A stretch of DNA of 64,000 nt from Progne subis subis (Eukaryota > Chordata > Aves > Passeriformes > Hirundinidae). Where the stretch lies: positions 2,379,501 through 2,443,500 of the forward strand of contig JAKJHU010000062.1 of the NCBI GenBank assembly GCA_022316685.1. Direction: 5' to 3'. Below the pieces are notes generated by a model. That model did no database searches, was not told where the DNA came from, and was given only the letters and a program-made list of their open reading frames with translations. Of this stretch, positions 52,287-64,000 are shown piece after piece (the stretch's first letter is position 1; every line of letters starts with the position of its first letter). The position numbers and the translations under genes are program-made.

Positions 52287-52330
52287 AAAAAAAAGAAAAG
52301 AAAAAAAGGAAAAAAAAAAAAAAGAGAAAA
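52287..52330 (+). repeat. A/G-rich tract just upstream of RERG exon 52375
   Basis: A nearly pure purine stretch of about 44 bp ends 44 bp before the 74-bp exon, displacing most of the usual pyrimidine-rich region. Confidence 0.9.
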
Positions 52331-52374
52331 TTACGTTCTTTTAAGACGTCTCACAACATGTGTTCTTATTTTAG

Positions 52375-52448
52375 AGTCGACATACCGTCACCAAGCTACC
52401 ATTGATGATGAAGTGGTTTCCATGGAGATACTAGACACAGCTGGCCAG
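52375..52448 (+). CDS. RERG: RERG coding exon: residues ~40-64 (switch I to DTAGQ / G3 motif)
   Basis: This 74-bp exon completes the split Glu codon and runs through [13 protein letters not shown] to the G3 motif DTAGQ, the nucleotide-binding and switch II entry shared by Ras-family GTPases. The terminal Gln corresponds to the catalytic glutamine, residue 64 in the usual numbering. The acceptor is ttattttag and the donor is CAG|gtgcgt. The exon joins in phase 1 to 41673 and in phase 0 to 53483. A nearly pure purine tract (52287-52330) lies 44 bp upstream of the acceptor, leaving a short and weak polypyrimidine tract. The reading frame and family match leave little doubt about identity. Confidence 0.96.
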
Positions 52449-53482
52449 GTGCGTGGGTGCAAGTGCTGCTACCCAGTTCCTTGGCTCGGGTTTGCAGCAG
52501 GGGAGGGAATTGTGGTGGCGGCAGCAGCGCAGTGGGTGGCAGGAGTGCCCTACTCTGGGGACACAGACTTGCTTCTGGGCAGAACCCCCTCTCCCTCTCC
52601 ACATCCTTCTGCAAGGGATCCTGCTTGGAAGAACAAACAAGTCAAGGGGCTTACTCTGGGGGGAAAACTATTCTGTTGCCGTGCCTTTTTATCCAGGGCC
52701 AGCCCAACAGGTAGGCACAAAGTCACGGTCCATTTCTGCAGTCGAGTGATGAGGCTTGACAACTTCAGTCAATGATCGCCGCTGAAGGGAAGAGCAGATT
52801 TGTCATAGTCAGGTCTCCCTTTTAAAACATGGCAGGTGCACAAGCTGCACAGGCCTGGGCAGGTCATGGCACTGGGTGGAATATGCCACGTGATAAAAAA
52901 GGTGATGATGCCTTGGGCAGGCTGAGCTGGAACAGAGACTGGGCAGAGCTGGAGAATAAAGTAGGGATTTATTGAAAGGCCTTTGGGATACATCTTGGGC
53001 AGGACAGGGCCTGGCCAGGGCTACACCCAAGGTGGACCCAAAATGGTCCCAAAATGGACAAAGGGTCACGAGGTCTCACACTTTGATCAGTTTTGGTCCA
53101 TTTGCACATTGGGGTTGAATTGTCCAATTGCAGCTCCAGGCTGTGAGGTCCCATCCTTCTTGTTCCTCCCTCCAGCCACCCTTGTTTGTGCTTTTGGGCT
53201 GAAAGTTGTCCTTGGTGTGCAGCAGGAACAGGATTTGTTTTGTGTCCCTGCTGTGTGCAGAGAGCTGAGTGACCCCGAGTGTGAGCTCAGAGCTGCACCT
53301 GGGCAGCACAGAACCTGAAATACATGAAAGATAAAACTTAAGGCATCAGTCATGTGTGCAAAGTATAAAGTAAAGCAGCTGAATGCAGCTTTATAGGCTT
53401 TGGAGGACCAGCACCTCTCTGAAGGTCTGCTGTCTTCTTCATAAATCAAATTCCTAAGGCATTCTTCTGTCTCTTCCAACAG
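52449..53482 (+). other. RERG: RERG last intron, 1034 bp
   Basis: Bounded by gtgcgt and ttccaacag, in phase 0. LTR C copy 3 makes up 443 bp of it, so without the insertion the intron would be about 590 bp. Confidence 0.95.
52906..53348 (-). mobile_element. Solo LTR, family C, copy 3, inside the last RERG intron
   Basis: The termini are the clearest of the family: TGATGCCTT at the left and AAGGCATCA at the right, exact inverted repeats with TG...CA ends. Flanking tetramers GTGA and GTCA differ at one base, so a 4-bp duplication is possible but unproven. The element occupies 443 of the 1034 bp between RERG exons 52448 and 53483 and lies antisense to the gene, ending 134 bp before the acceptor. 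Confidence 0.82.
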
Positions 53483-53890
53483 GAGGATGCCATTCAGAAG
53501 GAAGGACACGTGCGATGGGGCGAGGGCTTTGTGCTGGTTTACGACATCACGGACAGAGGCAGCTTCGAGGAGATGCTGCCGCTTAAGAACCTGCTGGACG
53601 AAGTTAAAAAGCCCAAAAACGTCACCCTGATCCTGGTGGGAAACAAAGCAGACTTGGATCACTCCAGGCAAGTCAGCACAGAGGAAGGCGAAAAGCTGGC
53701 CACGGAACTCGCGTGTGCTTTTTACGAGTGCTCCGCTTGCACGGGCGAGGGCAACATCATGGAGGCGTTCTACGAGCTCTGCCGGGAGGTGCGGCGCCGC
53801 AAGATGGTCCAGGGCAAGACCCGGAGGCGAAGCTCCACCACCCACGTCAAGCAGGCCATTAATAAGATGCTCACCAAAATCAGCAGCTAA
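53483..53890 (+). CDS. RERG: RERG terminal coding exon: residues ~65-199 with stop codon
   Basis: This exon encodes 135 residues and a TAA stop, starting EDAIQKEGH after the acceptor ttccaacag. It holds the rest of the GTPase domain: the G4 motif NKAD at 53642-53653 (about residues 118-121) and the G5 motif ECSA around 53726-53737 (Ser/Ala about 148-149). The C-terminus is basic, with RRRK near residues 168-171 and RRRSS near 178-182, and ends KISS. There is no C-terminal CAAX box, as is typical of RERG and unlike membrane-anchored Ras proteins, so a soluble protein is expected. With a 20-residue first exon plus the split Ala codon, the total would be 199 residues, the usual length. A few conservative substitutions from the human protein as I remember it fit a bird orthologue. 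The exon is more GC- and CpG-rich than its AT-rich surroundings, which is common for coding sequence. Confidence 0.98.
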   Translation, partial: EDAIQKEGHVRWGEGFVLVYDITDRGSFEEMLPLKNLLDEVKKPKNVTLILVGNKADLDHSRQVSTEEGEKLATELACAFYECSACTGEGNIMEAFYELCREVRRRKMVQGKTRRRSSTTHVKQAINKMLTKISS

Positions 53891-54700
53891 GGAGGAGCTG
53901 CCCTGAGCCAGAGAAGGGTTTTGGGGAGCATTAGCTCGGAGTAGGGATGGGGCAAGCAGAGCGTGTTTAATGAGAAACGGTCAAATCTCCGCAACGGAAA
54001 AGAAAAACCAAAAAGACAAACACCGCCACTTTTTTGAGTAACACTACTTTCCTGGTTTGACATGTATTTAGCCACGCTGCTTCTGACTAATGTGGGAAAA
54101 AAACACAACACCAGACACCAAATGAACTCCAAAGGACTAGACAATTGTGGGGATTGGCAACCAAGAGAGAACCTTCTGCTTCTGCGTGGCTAGCTCCAAT
54201 CCCCTGCAAGTCAGTAGTGCCTAAACATCATTTCCAGCCAGGCAGCTGCTCTGCAGCCACTGGAGAGTAAGATTCAGCCCTCAGTCCATCAACAGCCCTC
54301 ACAGCTGGTGTTCTCCGGGACTGAGGATGTGTAGAAGCTGCTGTGTTGAATCAGAAAGTTCACCTGACACCTTCACCAGCTCTACGTTGGCTCATTGCGT
54401 GCTTTCACTCCTTCCTTGTTATTTTTGTCAAATCCATGAGTGTTGATGTTCTTAGCAAGGTATGCAAAAAATACAGGAAAGGTCTGTTTCCTGGGGTGTT
54501 TAGCCAGCTAGACACACATTTCAAGGGAGCTGAAGTTCAGTTGTTCTCCCAGCTCCTCTGAAACTGCAGAATTCTCAAGACATAATAATCTAGTCCAGCT
54601 GCACAGCTGCATTTCAACATTTCCCCCTCAAAGCAAAGTACACTGTGCTTGGGGAAATGGGAGTATATGTGATGGGAAATAAAACTGAAAAAGAATTTTA
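53891..54700 (+). other. RERG: Probable RERG 3' UTR (end uncertain)
   Basis: Non-coding sequence follows the TAA directly. The first AATAAA downstream on the + strand that I noted is at 54678-54683, giving a UTR of about 0.8 kb. Other AATAAA hexamers lie near 56446 and at 57313-57318 (in an A-rich run), so longer isoforms are possible. The sequence alone cannot fix the cleavage site. Confidence 0.5.
54678..54683 (+). promoter_or_regulatory. Candidate polyadenylation signal AATAAA for RERG
   Basis: A canonical AATAAA lies about 790 bp after the RERG stop. A T-rich region, including a 26-T run at 54749-54774, begins about 65 bp later and could act as a downstream element. Usage is inferred from position only. 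Confidence 0.4.
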
Positions 54701-54748
54701 AAAGAACCATATAACTATTGATTTAGCTATGGGTAGTTTTTAGCTGCC

Positions 54749-54774
54749 TTTTTTTTTTTTTTTTTTTTTTTTTT
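54749..54774. repeat. Poly(T) run of 26 bases
   Basis: A homopolymer about 65 bp past the candidate RERG polyadenylation signal. Confidence 0.92.
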
Positions 54775-57700
54775 GTCATTTTTCCTTAATTCAAGTAGTT
54801 CCTCTTAACCTATTTTATACCAAAGAACTGAATCCTTGGGAAGGCAAGTATTTAAAGTCTAAGCCCAAATGCAAATCAGATCTGAATGGCCTCTACCATA
54901 TGAAAAAGCTGTAATCTTCAGCTGTTTGAACTTCCAGATGCTGCTTGGAGCACTCTGGGGCTTAAAGCAGTGCAGGTTTTTTGTGACTTTTTTCTGGTAC
55001 ATTGAAGCAGAAATGCATGTTATCAGATTTTGGTGCTGGGGATAAAAGGTGTTTAACTTTTTCCTTCTCCCTCATTATCTCCTTTAAGCCAGCTGCCAAG
55101 TTTTGCCTCCTGTCTAGTTGGTTTGTTAACTGCTGAAAGATGCAAGAACCAAGACTGGGAGATTTTCATTCAGATTGTGCTGGTTTCCCACCAATGGTGT
55201 AGCATCCCTTGAGGCAGCTCAGACTGTCAACACCTGGAACCACAGCCAAGGGCTGGGACGACAAATCAGCAGTGGAACAGCCCCCTTGTAGCATTTACTT
55301 ACAACTTTATTCTCCACTTCATGTGGTTATTTGGGAAGTAACTCCAAAAGGCTGTCAAATGCAAATTGCCACGGATATGGGAAAGTGAGTAAATCTAACT
55401 GGCTAGCACTTTCTAGAGTTATAGGCAGCCATACAGGTGGTGGGACAGGCTGAAGAGGCAGATCTGTATATCCCTGTTAACAGAGAGAAGTTCCAAATTA
55501 GGGCTTCTATGAAAAGTATTTACTTAAAGATGTTTCACCAAAGTAATTTTTTTCTTTTTTAACTTTCACTTTTACCCAACCAGCCAAGAACATCACATTC
55601 AGATGTATATTTTACTTGGGCTGTTGTTTGTTTTCTCTGCTTCTGTGTTCTAGGTGTAAAAACTCATTTCACGGTCCTGGAATCAATGTTTATATTTTGG
55701 TCCTCGTGCTCACGTGTGTTGCTGTACATCAGCTGGACACACTGCAATGGAAAATTCACCATGCGCTTCTGGGCAGGGGGTTCTTGCAGCAGGCCTCTGC
55801 GACACACTTGTTCCCAAAATACTCATTGCTAACGTTCATAAAAAAAGAAAAAGAATACAAAAAAAAAATAGAGGTTTGGCCATTTTTAGTCCTATTAGTA
55901 ATGTAGAATCAATCCAAGTGTGAAAGAGCGTTCACAAACTACAATCCTTTAGCTTTAGGGACTGAACTTTCAAGCAATTTAGTTACATTAGGGGCCAGAG
56001 TGAGCATTTGTAAGCTGAAGCACTAAGGTTCTGTTTCTTTCCAATCAGAGCTGGTGCACGAATCTGAAGTAAACAAAATCCTTACCTGCAGCCCCATGGC
56101 AACGTAGCCAAGTCTTTCCTTTGGTATGATAAGCAATTGATTCATCCCTCTTAGAAAACTTCAAACAGTTCTTTTGTCTGAAAAAAGCCTTTCTTGGGGT
56201 TCAGGTTGGAGCTGCATTTAAAATACAAAAAGGTTATAAATGAATGACAGGAGAAAATAATTAATCATATTAAGAGTTGAAAGGAAGGAGAGGGTAAGTT
56301 ACCACCCTCGTACTTTCCAAAAGATTTCCAGCCAACTGTGTCTTCTTTTATAATATCTGTGTGGACAAATTATAAAATCCTGGTGAAAATAAAATGTTCC
56401 ACTGTGCAAACATCCCTTGTTGCATAAAGAACTTACAATAAAAATAGTAACATTCCATTGCAAAGACTGAATTTGGAAACTGTCAAACAAGATAAACGCT
56501 TGGTCAAGAAGGAGGCTGCTATTTTGTGACCTTTCCTCCAAAACAAACACAAACTTCTTTGTTTAATTGCTCATTAGGTTTTTCCCCTCAAAGCCAGTTC
56601 TGCTATGGTGTATTATAATCTGTTGATATGCATCACATAAATGCAACTTGATTTACTGTTGCTCACAATGTTGCAACACATTACTGGATACGTTATAAAT
56701 CTGTCGTATTTCTACAATGTGCAAATTGAGCCCAGAATTGCCCAAGCATTGAGAAGGCTGAGTGCAGCATGAACCCACATTCAGAAGCCTTTCTGCAGCA
56801 GATTAATCAACAGATTAAATTCTGTTTCTCCTGCGGCTGTCTAAGTGTACGTATGTGACACTAACATTAAATTTCTCTCCTCTGCCCGCTGCCATTTCTG
56901 TGGAGAGAGGATGGGAAAGATGATGAACAAAAATGGGGAGGAAAGGTGAAAGGGATACTTGTTACCTGCAACAAGTTGATTGTCACTTATGAAGCTTTTT
57001 TAAATATTTATCTTCAATTGATGAAGAGTTAGTCATGCCCATGCTGCAAGACCTGGATCAGGACCCAAAACTTCCCTAGAACTTTTGAGAATATTCATAT
57101 CTGGGGGTTTGGTGCAACCATAGGTGGAAACGAGGATCAGCCACTGGGTTTGCACCTGGATCCAGACAGGTTGTCCCCAACCTGGGGATAGTTGGATCTG
57201 GCAGTTTGCTACAAGGCTAGGTGATTTTTATATATATATAATGATCTGTATGCATTTTTACATTAAAAATATGAAAGCTTGTGCTTGTAGATAATATATG
57301 AGAAAAAAAAATAATAAAAAAGAAAAATATAGCGCTTTGTGTACTGAACTCTCACTTATTGATCTTCCATTAGATGTCTCCAGTGTTCCTTCCAGCTGTT
57401 AAGGGGCCAGTTCCAAAAGGCCTGTTTTGCTTTTTATTTGATCTTTATCTAAGGAAAACAAACAGTGTTTTTTACCGGAATAAGCACTGTAGAATTTGGA
57501 CCATTTTATTTGAACTTATTTGGCTGTTAGTCCTGGAATGGAGAAGTCAAACAGCATCTACAGCGAGGCACAGCTCCAAATGTCCTTGCTAACAATTTCA
57601 AGGCTGATGAAAAAGGTGGGAGGGTTAAAATAGAGAAAAAATAGAAGGTTATTAACGGTGAAACCCACCAAACGCTGTCCTGCCAACTAAATAAGACAGA

Positions 57701-59833
57701 TCTTGATCCCAAGCTTCTGGGGTGAAATCCTGGGCTAAGAGGTCTGGGAGATTTATGCTGCTGATTTGGAAAGAGGCAGCTTTTCACCTGCTGCCAGCTA
57801 CGCCCGTGTTAATCTAAAGAGGAGGTAAATTTTGTGTACCTTCACGAAAGGTACACTATATAAATGGTAAACAATCCAGCAGAGTGTGGGTATTAAGCTG
57901 TAGCAGAGGAACCTTCAGCACTGAAGAGGGGAGCTGTAACCCATTCCTCTTCCCCCAAACCTGGGCCGACCAAGCAACCCAAAGCACGGTGAGCAGGAGG
58001 GGGGGTGTAAGAATGTCACATCTGGCAGAGCACTGCATGAAATCTGGGTGCAGAATCTATGCTGGGAGGTGAAGCCTCCCAACACCAGTCCCCGTCTGCC
58101 TCTGGAGCACCACAAAGCAGCCTTGAGTTCTGTCAAAGCCACACTAAAACTTGCTCCAGTCAAAATAATGTCTCCTGCAAAGCAGCTGCAGTCGTAAAGG
58201 CTGTGTACAAACAGTGTTTGTGGTTCCTTTTATCTGTTTTCTTTAATGGCTCAATACGTATGCAAATCTTAAGAAGAAAAAGAGGCTTTAATTAAAAGAG
58301 CCTTCTTGGCGTTTTGATGCATCTGCCTTCATGCTCTTTGCAAAATTAAACCTCCAATGGGAACAGTGTCACCCCACAAACTCCGGTGTTGGGCATTCCG
58401 TTCCCGCTGCAGGTGCCAGGCACTCGTCACCTCGGGCTACGCAAACGCAAAGCAGCGGCTTGGCCGGCGCTGTGCAAGGTTTCCAGGAGGTGATGATGGT
58501 GATGGTTTGTGTGAGGCCAGCTCAGCCTGGTCTCTGCCAGCACTGTTGCCCCTGGAGTGGGCTGTAAATGCAGCCTGCAGCAGTGGGAAATAACCCAGGG
58601 CAGGACCCTGCTGACCCTGCTGGGGTCTGCACGAGATGGGCCAAGCCCCTGGACCACAGCCCCGGCAGAAAACACCCCAATGGCCAATTTCTCTCATCCA
58701 CTTGAAGGGTTCCTCTCTATTCCCAGTTTGAAGAAGACTGGCAGGAGCCATGAGGGAAGTCCAGGCTACTGGGTGTTTAATGAACCCGAGAATTTGAGGG
58801 GAATTTGGTCTTCTACCTTTTTTTTGGACTGGTCTCTTCCATCTCCAACTTGATTCCGAAAGCAGCATTTTTCTTTTGATGCTTCTGCGCTCTTAAATGA
58901 GGTTGTTTTGAGTATTGTTTGGTTGTTTGGGTTTGTTTTGGTTTTTTTTTTAATGGTAGCTGTCAATAGACTCTGATACCCATGGGCTGTATCATTTCTC
59001 AGAGGTCACTCTCTCAAGGATGGAGTATTTGCAAATGCCTCCGGGTATAAATTATTAACACTGAACACAGCTGCTCTGAAGAGCTGGAAATAATTTCTTT
59101 TTCAATAAGGGAACCTCTCATCATTGTGTCAAGTACCAGTCCCAAACCAGACTGAAATATTCTGCACCACTAGGAGCAGCCATGGCCTGCCATGAAATAT
59201 TAACATACAGAATAATAATAAATATTAAAAAAGCAATTTAAAGACAGATTTCAAATTATACCTCACAGAAAAAGCCTACACCCTCTTTCCTTCTAAATTT
59301 TATGTGGTATCAGGAATTTACAGAACCTCATTTCAAAATCCAGCAAGCTCTGGTGACTAAGAATGTATCAGTAATGTAAAAAATAAGGGTTTTTATTAAA
59401 CTCCTTTGCCAGTACACATGATTTAACTCTCCTCTCTGTTTCCTCTAGCCTGATCAAAGCTGTCATTAGCACGAGGAATATCAAGGAGACTCAGATGGAA
59501 CTTTTGACATGAAAAAAAAGTTCAAACTAAAAAAAAAAAAAATAAATAACCCCAAAGGGAGATAACCCAACTAAAGGTTGAATTCCCATTTTCCTGAAAA
59601 GAAATTGTAAGATTTCATTCACCGGTGATGGCACATAGGTGATCTGACCAAACTAGATAATCAGAAACAGTGGAATATGCTGAGGTTTTACCTCGGCTTT
59701 CTTTTTGCAAATCTAATTGTAAAGAAATAAAATTATTATTGTGCGATGGACATTAGGTCTGGAATTGGTAATTGATGCCAGGTTTTTGATATCTAGGTTT
59801 CAGAAAATCCAGAGGAGAGAAGAGGAGAGGGGA

Positions 59834-59873
59834 AAGAAAAACAAAACAAAACAAACAAACAAACAAAACAAAG
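59834..59873. repeat. (AAAAC)n/(AAAC)n simple repeat
   Basis: Penta- and tetranucleotide A/C repeat following a GA-rich stretch. Confidence 0.9.
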
Positions 59874-62800
59874 AAAGGTGGAGATTAAAAGATCACAGTG
59901 TTTGATTTACCTGTGTAGCCCGTGACCATTTCCTGGGGTTTTAGAAATGGCTGCAGACAGAGATTCATAAGCTACTGAAAACATCCATGAAATTACAGAC
60001 ATGATGTTCTGCCATGTCTCTCCCAGGCATTGGCCCAAAGTTTTCTCCACCAAATTCTGCTCTGTTTTAACGTCTTTGTCTTCTTCAAGGAAAGACCTAA
60101 AAATTGTTGGTGCAAAATTTAGGGATTTGAAGTCAGTTTGGTTTTGGTTTTATATTGAAGCATTTAGAAAACATTAAAAAAAAAACCCCAAAAAACAAAC
60201 CCCCGCCACACTTTAATTTAGATTATTGTGATGAGCTCAGTGAAAATATCTCAACAACCATTTAAGATAGTTATTTATAGTTATTTCTCACAACTATTTA
60301 AAAAAGAGAACTAATCCAACCATTTTTTTTTGTGAGCTCATAGACAATTTAGTGTACTCTGTAGTTTCCTAGTGTGAACTTCTGGTCAGTATCAAACATT
60401 CTCGGGGACTCCCATAAACCTGTACAAAAACAAGTCCATTTATTAAAATGCACAGGGCTTGCCATGATCTCACAGCTGATGTCAGTAGGTGAGAGGTTAC
60501 CAACCATGGGTCTAATCAAATTTTCTATATTCAGTGATAAGCAGAAGGAATAATAATTATCACATCCACTTACTGACCAGCAGCTCCAGACGATGTCCCC
60601 AGTCTCTCAGCTGAGTTTGATTTACAGCCACAGCATGAATTTCAACTCACCCAGAAAGGCCTTGCACCTTTCCCAGATGGTTCTTCATGGGTTTGCTCCA
60701 GTGGCTCCTGTGACCCAGTCTGGACTCTGAACACACACACACAAAAAAAAAAAGCACAAGGAGCCATGGTGTTTCCAGCATGCAATTATTGTGGTTATCA
60801 AGTTTCAGGAAGGGAATAAACTGCTTCTAATGACATGAGGTGAATGTGTCCCAATGGCCAACTCCAGTAGAAATCAGAGAAAGTTTTCAGAAACTCCTAA
60901 AGACTGGTGAATGTTTCAGTAAGACTGCTGAGAGGCACTTTCCTGAACGGATTATTTTTTTTCCAATGCAAAAAATATATAGCAGGACAGGACTAGAATG
61001 CAAAATAATTCACTGCTCAAACACCTGCACCAAGACTAAACTCAATTTTCAGACTGCCCCTTTTGATCCTGAATTAGAGTTGCTTCATAGTTACTGATGT
61101 TAATAAAAGTAATTCCCAGTATGTTTTCAGGAACTTTGGGATCTGAATCTTTACCCTTACACTTCTAAATTCTGTTCCCTTAACTGGATAGAAGGGACAA
61201 TAATTTACACAGACCCTTTAAATGCCTCAGTGAAACCACACCAGAGTGGACATGACCAGGCCTAATTGTCCAGCTGTCTTCAAAGGATTACTGATTTCAT
61301 TCTGCTGCTGGACAGGGAGTAATTTGTAAAAGCTGAAACTGCAGTTCTTGTGAGACCATCCTCCTAGCAGTTCCCTGACAGCATTTTCTACCAGTTCCTC
61401 TCTTTTACATGAATATTCTGTTCTTTAAAGAAGTGTGGCTTATTGCAGCACAAGAGAGAACTTGATGATAGAGGCTCACCGACTGATTCTCCCATGGAAA
61501 GGAGAGATGACCCTGTGACAGCACCTGCAATTTAAAAAGTCATTAAAAATAGACAAAAATCTCCTATCAAAACCCAATGTTCCCTTCCTCTGGAATAAAT
61601 TGAGAGAAAGGAGGATAGTGTTCCTCCCAGAATGATTAAACTGCATCAAGATGTTTATTCAACTACTATTTTTTTTCCTCTGCTTTTGATGATTATAAAA
61701 CGTCATGAACATTAAAAATACTACAGTGGGAGAGAGGGTTTTTTTAATCATAAAAAGTTCTTTGTTGTAAATCTTCTAGTTGTTCCTCCTTGTCCAAATA
61801 TCTTAAATCAGATCTACCCTTCAGCCATCTCCATTTTTCACTCTATAAATCCCGCACTGCAGTTCTCTTCCTGCCTGCTTCCATACTCAGTTAAACATGA
61901 ACTCAAAAATTACACACTCAATCATTCCTTCAGATCAATGACATCCCTGGGAAAAAAAAAAAAAAATAAAAAAATTGAGATTTATAATTTTTTCCAACAG
62001 AAATAACAACAAAAACTGCCAATGCTGGCTTCAAAGGCTTTAGCAACTCACACTGAGCTGCTCTTCCCCAAGGTCTCACCCACCTTGGGTCCATTAACCT
62101 GTCTTGCACTCTTGTAAGTAAACCAGTAACATCTTTTAAGGGCTGTGTATTTTCTTTTTATACCCTTATTTGTAGGTATGTTCTCCCTCAAATTCAGTTA
62201 AAAAATCACTTGCTTGCCCAGTAAAAAACCCATACTTTTCAAGAACTTACCAGAAGAGTTCCTAAATCAAGTTCTTTGCAATGAGAGATTCACTTTTTTT
62301 CCCCCCCATGTATTCTACCCCGTGTTGACCAAATAACTATCACCACAGCAGTAGCACTTGGCACACCTCAAATGTTGTCCTCTACTCAGAAAAAAAAGTC
62401 TAAAATAAAATCTCACTGCTGCTTGTTACTTCTCTTTTTTATTTGAAGATTTTCTCCGTGATGGCAGCGTGCACACATTTACACCGCTGCACTAGAATGG
62501 GTGACTCCTTATTGCCACTCACAAAAATGAGAAGTTATATTGGAAAGGGCTGCAGCAAAGGGTAACTGCATAATTAGCATTTCTTAGCACTATGTGTTGA
62601 AAGGTAAGGTGATGAAGACAGAGGGGAAAAAAAATTATATTCCTATTTTTAATGACAGCTACTTCTGCTAAGTAGAAAAGCCAAAAGTAGGTAAACCCTT
62701 TCATATCCAACCTCTAGATTTGTTTCTTCTCCTCTAACAATTGCTCCTTGTCTGCAGGAAATCAGTTTACCACACTGAAAAGATCACCTTCTCCAAGACC

Positions 62801-64000
62801 TAGCATGATTTCATAAAGCAGGACAAGACAAATGAATTTTTGAATACAGGACATTGAATCTAACCTTCATAACTTTTTTCACTGAGATCACAGTTGCTCC
62901 AATGTTCTTTTTCTGTCCTCAGTGGACACCAAGAAAAAATCTTCTCCCAGATGCAACGCTGCAAATAGAGAATAGAAGACACAACCAAGAACTGCTGTCA
63001 TTTCTCTCTAGTTGTCAGTGCTGGAAATCACACAAAATTAGAGGCACAGGTTCTTCATAGTAAGGAGAATAGTGTTTTCCCATGCCCTAAGGAATGACTA
63101 TTTTTGGGGGTGGGGTTTTGTTTTTTTCTAATTTACAGAGATAAAATTATTTAGTGCATTAAGTACTGCACTGCTGGTTAACAGGGACAGCTCCTCAGCT
63201 GAAGGGAATTCTTCCCTTTCCAAGCCTCACTAAGAAACTTTAAGAAATGTACCTAGGAAATGAAAGATCAGCAGTCTGGTGATAAAACAGAGATAAACAG
63301 AAACAGCTCAGAGGTAAAACGGACTTGATGCTCTGCTACAAAACTCCTGTCTCCATTGGCACCAAGCTCCGCCTGCTCATTTGGAGAGACACCAACCCAG
63401 TGGGATTGCTGAGCTTTAATTTATTAATGGGGCCGAGCTGCCTGGTTCGAGTGCACCTCAGCCACATCCTCTGAACATCTCCTGCTATTCATTGGAAACT
63501 CGCGCTCTGCACTGTGACAAAACCCAGGGAACGTGGCCCTGGAAGGCAGGGACTGCACGGTTATCACGGGCTGAGCAGGGTGGGGCCAGACCACAGCGAG
63601 GAGGAGACCAAAATAGGAGGTTTTATGGTCTGGTGCCACGCTGCCAGGGTCACCAGAGGTGAAGGTGAACGGGAAATGTGTCTGTGTTGTAGCGACCCTG
63701 GCAGCTCCCTTCGGTACACAAGGCCTTGGACGTTTTACTAGGCAATAAAAGAATGTTAAACAGTCCCCTCCTCTCCCTCCTCAAGGTCAGCTCTTGGCTT
63801 CACAACCTCTTGAACCCCATGTAAAAAACTGCACTTTTTTTCCACCATTTCCATGTATTTCATCTAAGTGTGAAAACAGAGTGAAGTGTTTAAATGGCTA
63901 ATAAAGGGCATCTAAGCTCTGGGGAAAAAAAAATAAGACCCAATACATTGTGGTGTACAGCACAGGAGCCCTGGCCTCATTTTTCTGTATGATTTTGGTA

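Larger units (their letters stand above)
41674..52374 (+). other. RERG: RERG intron, 10.7 kb
   Basis: Bounded by the donor gtaggt and the acceptor ttattttag, in phase 1. It contains the 25-bp duplication, the (AAAAAG)n tract and homopolymers, but no LTR or CR1 that I could recognise. Confidence 0.9.
54701..64000. other. Downstream flank of RERG; no gene recognised
   Basis: Up to about 57.3 kb this could include a longer RERG 3' UTR, since AATAAA hexamers occur near 56446 and at 57313. Beyond that I see only homopolymers, the A/C repeat at 59834 and a somewhat more GC-rich patch at about 63420-63720. No exon of a neighbouring gene was recognised, including PDE6H, which lies on this side of RERG in human. 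Confidence 0.5.

Noticed and set aside
53087..53845. 252-codon open frame on the - strand
   Set aside because: It is the antisense shadow of the GC-rich RERG last exon joined to LTR C sequence, and crosses the real splice acceptor. No family resemblance.
63420..63740. GC-richer patch considered as a possible exon or promoter of a downstream gene
   Set aside because: CpG density is modest, frames are short and no known protein segment was recognised.

Overview
The window looks like avian nuclear DNA, most likely from a songbird. It is AT-rich and sparse in genes. It carries CR1 LINE fragments of the type that dominates bird genomes, several solo LTRs of endogenous retroviruses, and one recognisable protein-coding gene. 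The organism call is inference from repeat content and from the bird-like protein; I see no species-specific marker.

The only gene I can support is RERG (Ras-related and estrogen-regulated growth inhibitor, a small GTPase), on the + strand. Its last three coding exons are at 41617-41673, 52375-52448 and 53483-53890. They join in frame with canonical splice sites and encode what would be residues 21-199 of the 199-residue protein. The first coding exon (start codon plus the P-loop) was not found in the window, so it should lie upstream. On that reading 1-41616 is the 3' part of one very long first coding intron. The second intron is 10.7 kb and the third 1.03 kb. The 3' UTR begins at 53891, with a candidate polyadenylation signal about 0.8 kb further on. 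The remaining ~9 kb shows no recognisable gene.

The repeats form a readable history. LTR family A, on the - strand, occurs at 1-234 (cut by the window edge), 10775-11341 and 25735-26623. The two complete copies have exact 6-bp target-site duplications. A related LTR B (14368-15072) was inserted inside an older CR1 element and split it; its exact 6-bp duplication lies in CR1 sequence on both sides. LTR family C (~440 bp) occurs at 3718-4157 (-), about 27502-27944 (+) and 52906-53348 (-). The last copy fills over 40% of the final RERG intron, antisense to the gene and 134 bp from the last splice acceptor. No internal retroviral genes (gag, pol, env) were seen beside any LTR, so all appear to be solo LTRs.

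Several low-complexity tracts stand out. A G/T-rich tract with many G-runs lies about 230 bp upstream of the 41617 exon. A/C-rich DNA covers about 33995-34250, and a roughly 210-bp (AAAAAG)n purine tract covers 49883-50092. I found no tRNA, rRNA, CRISPR array or new gene system.
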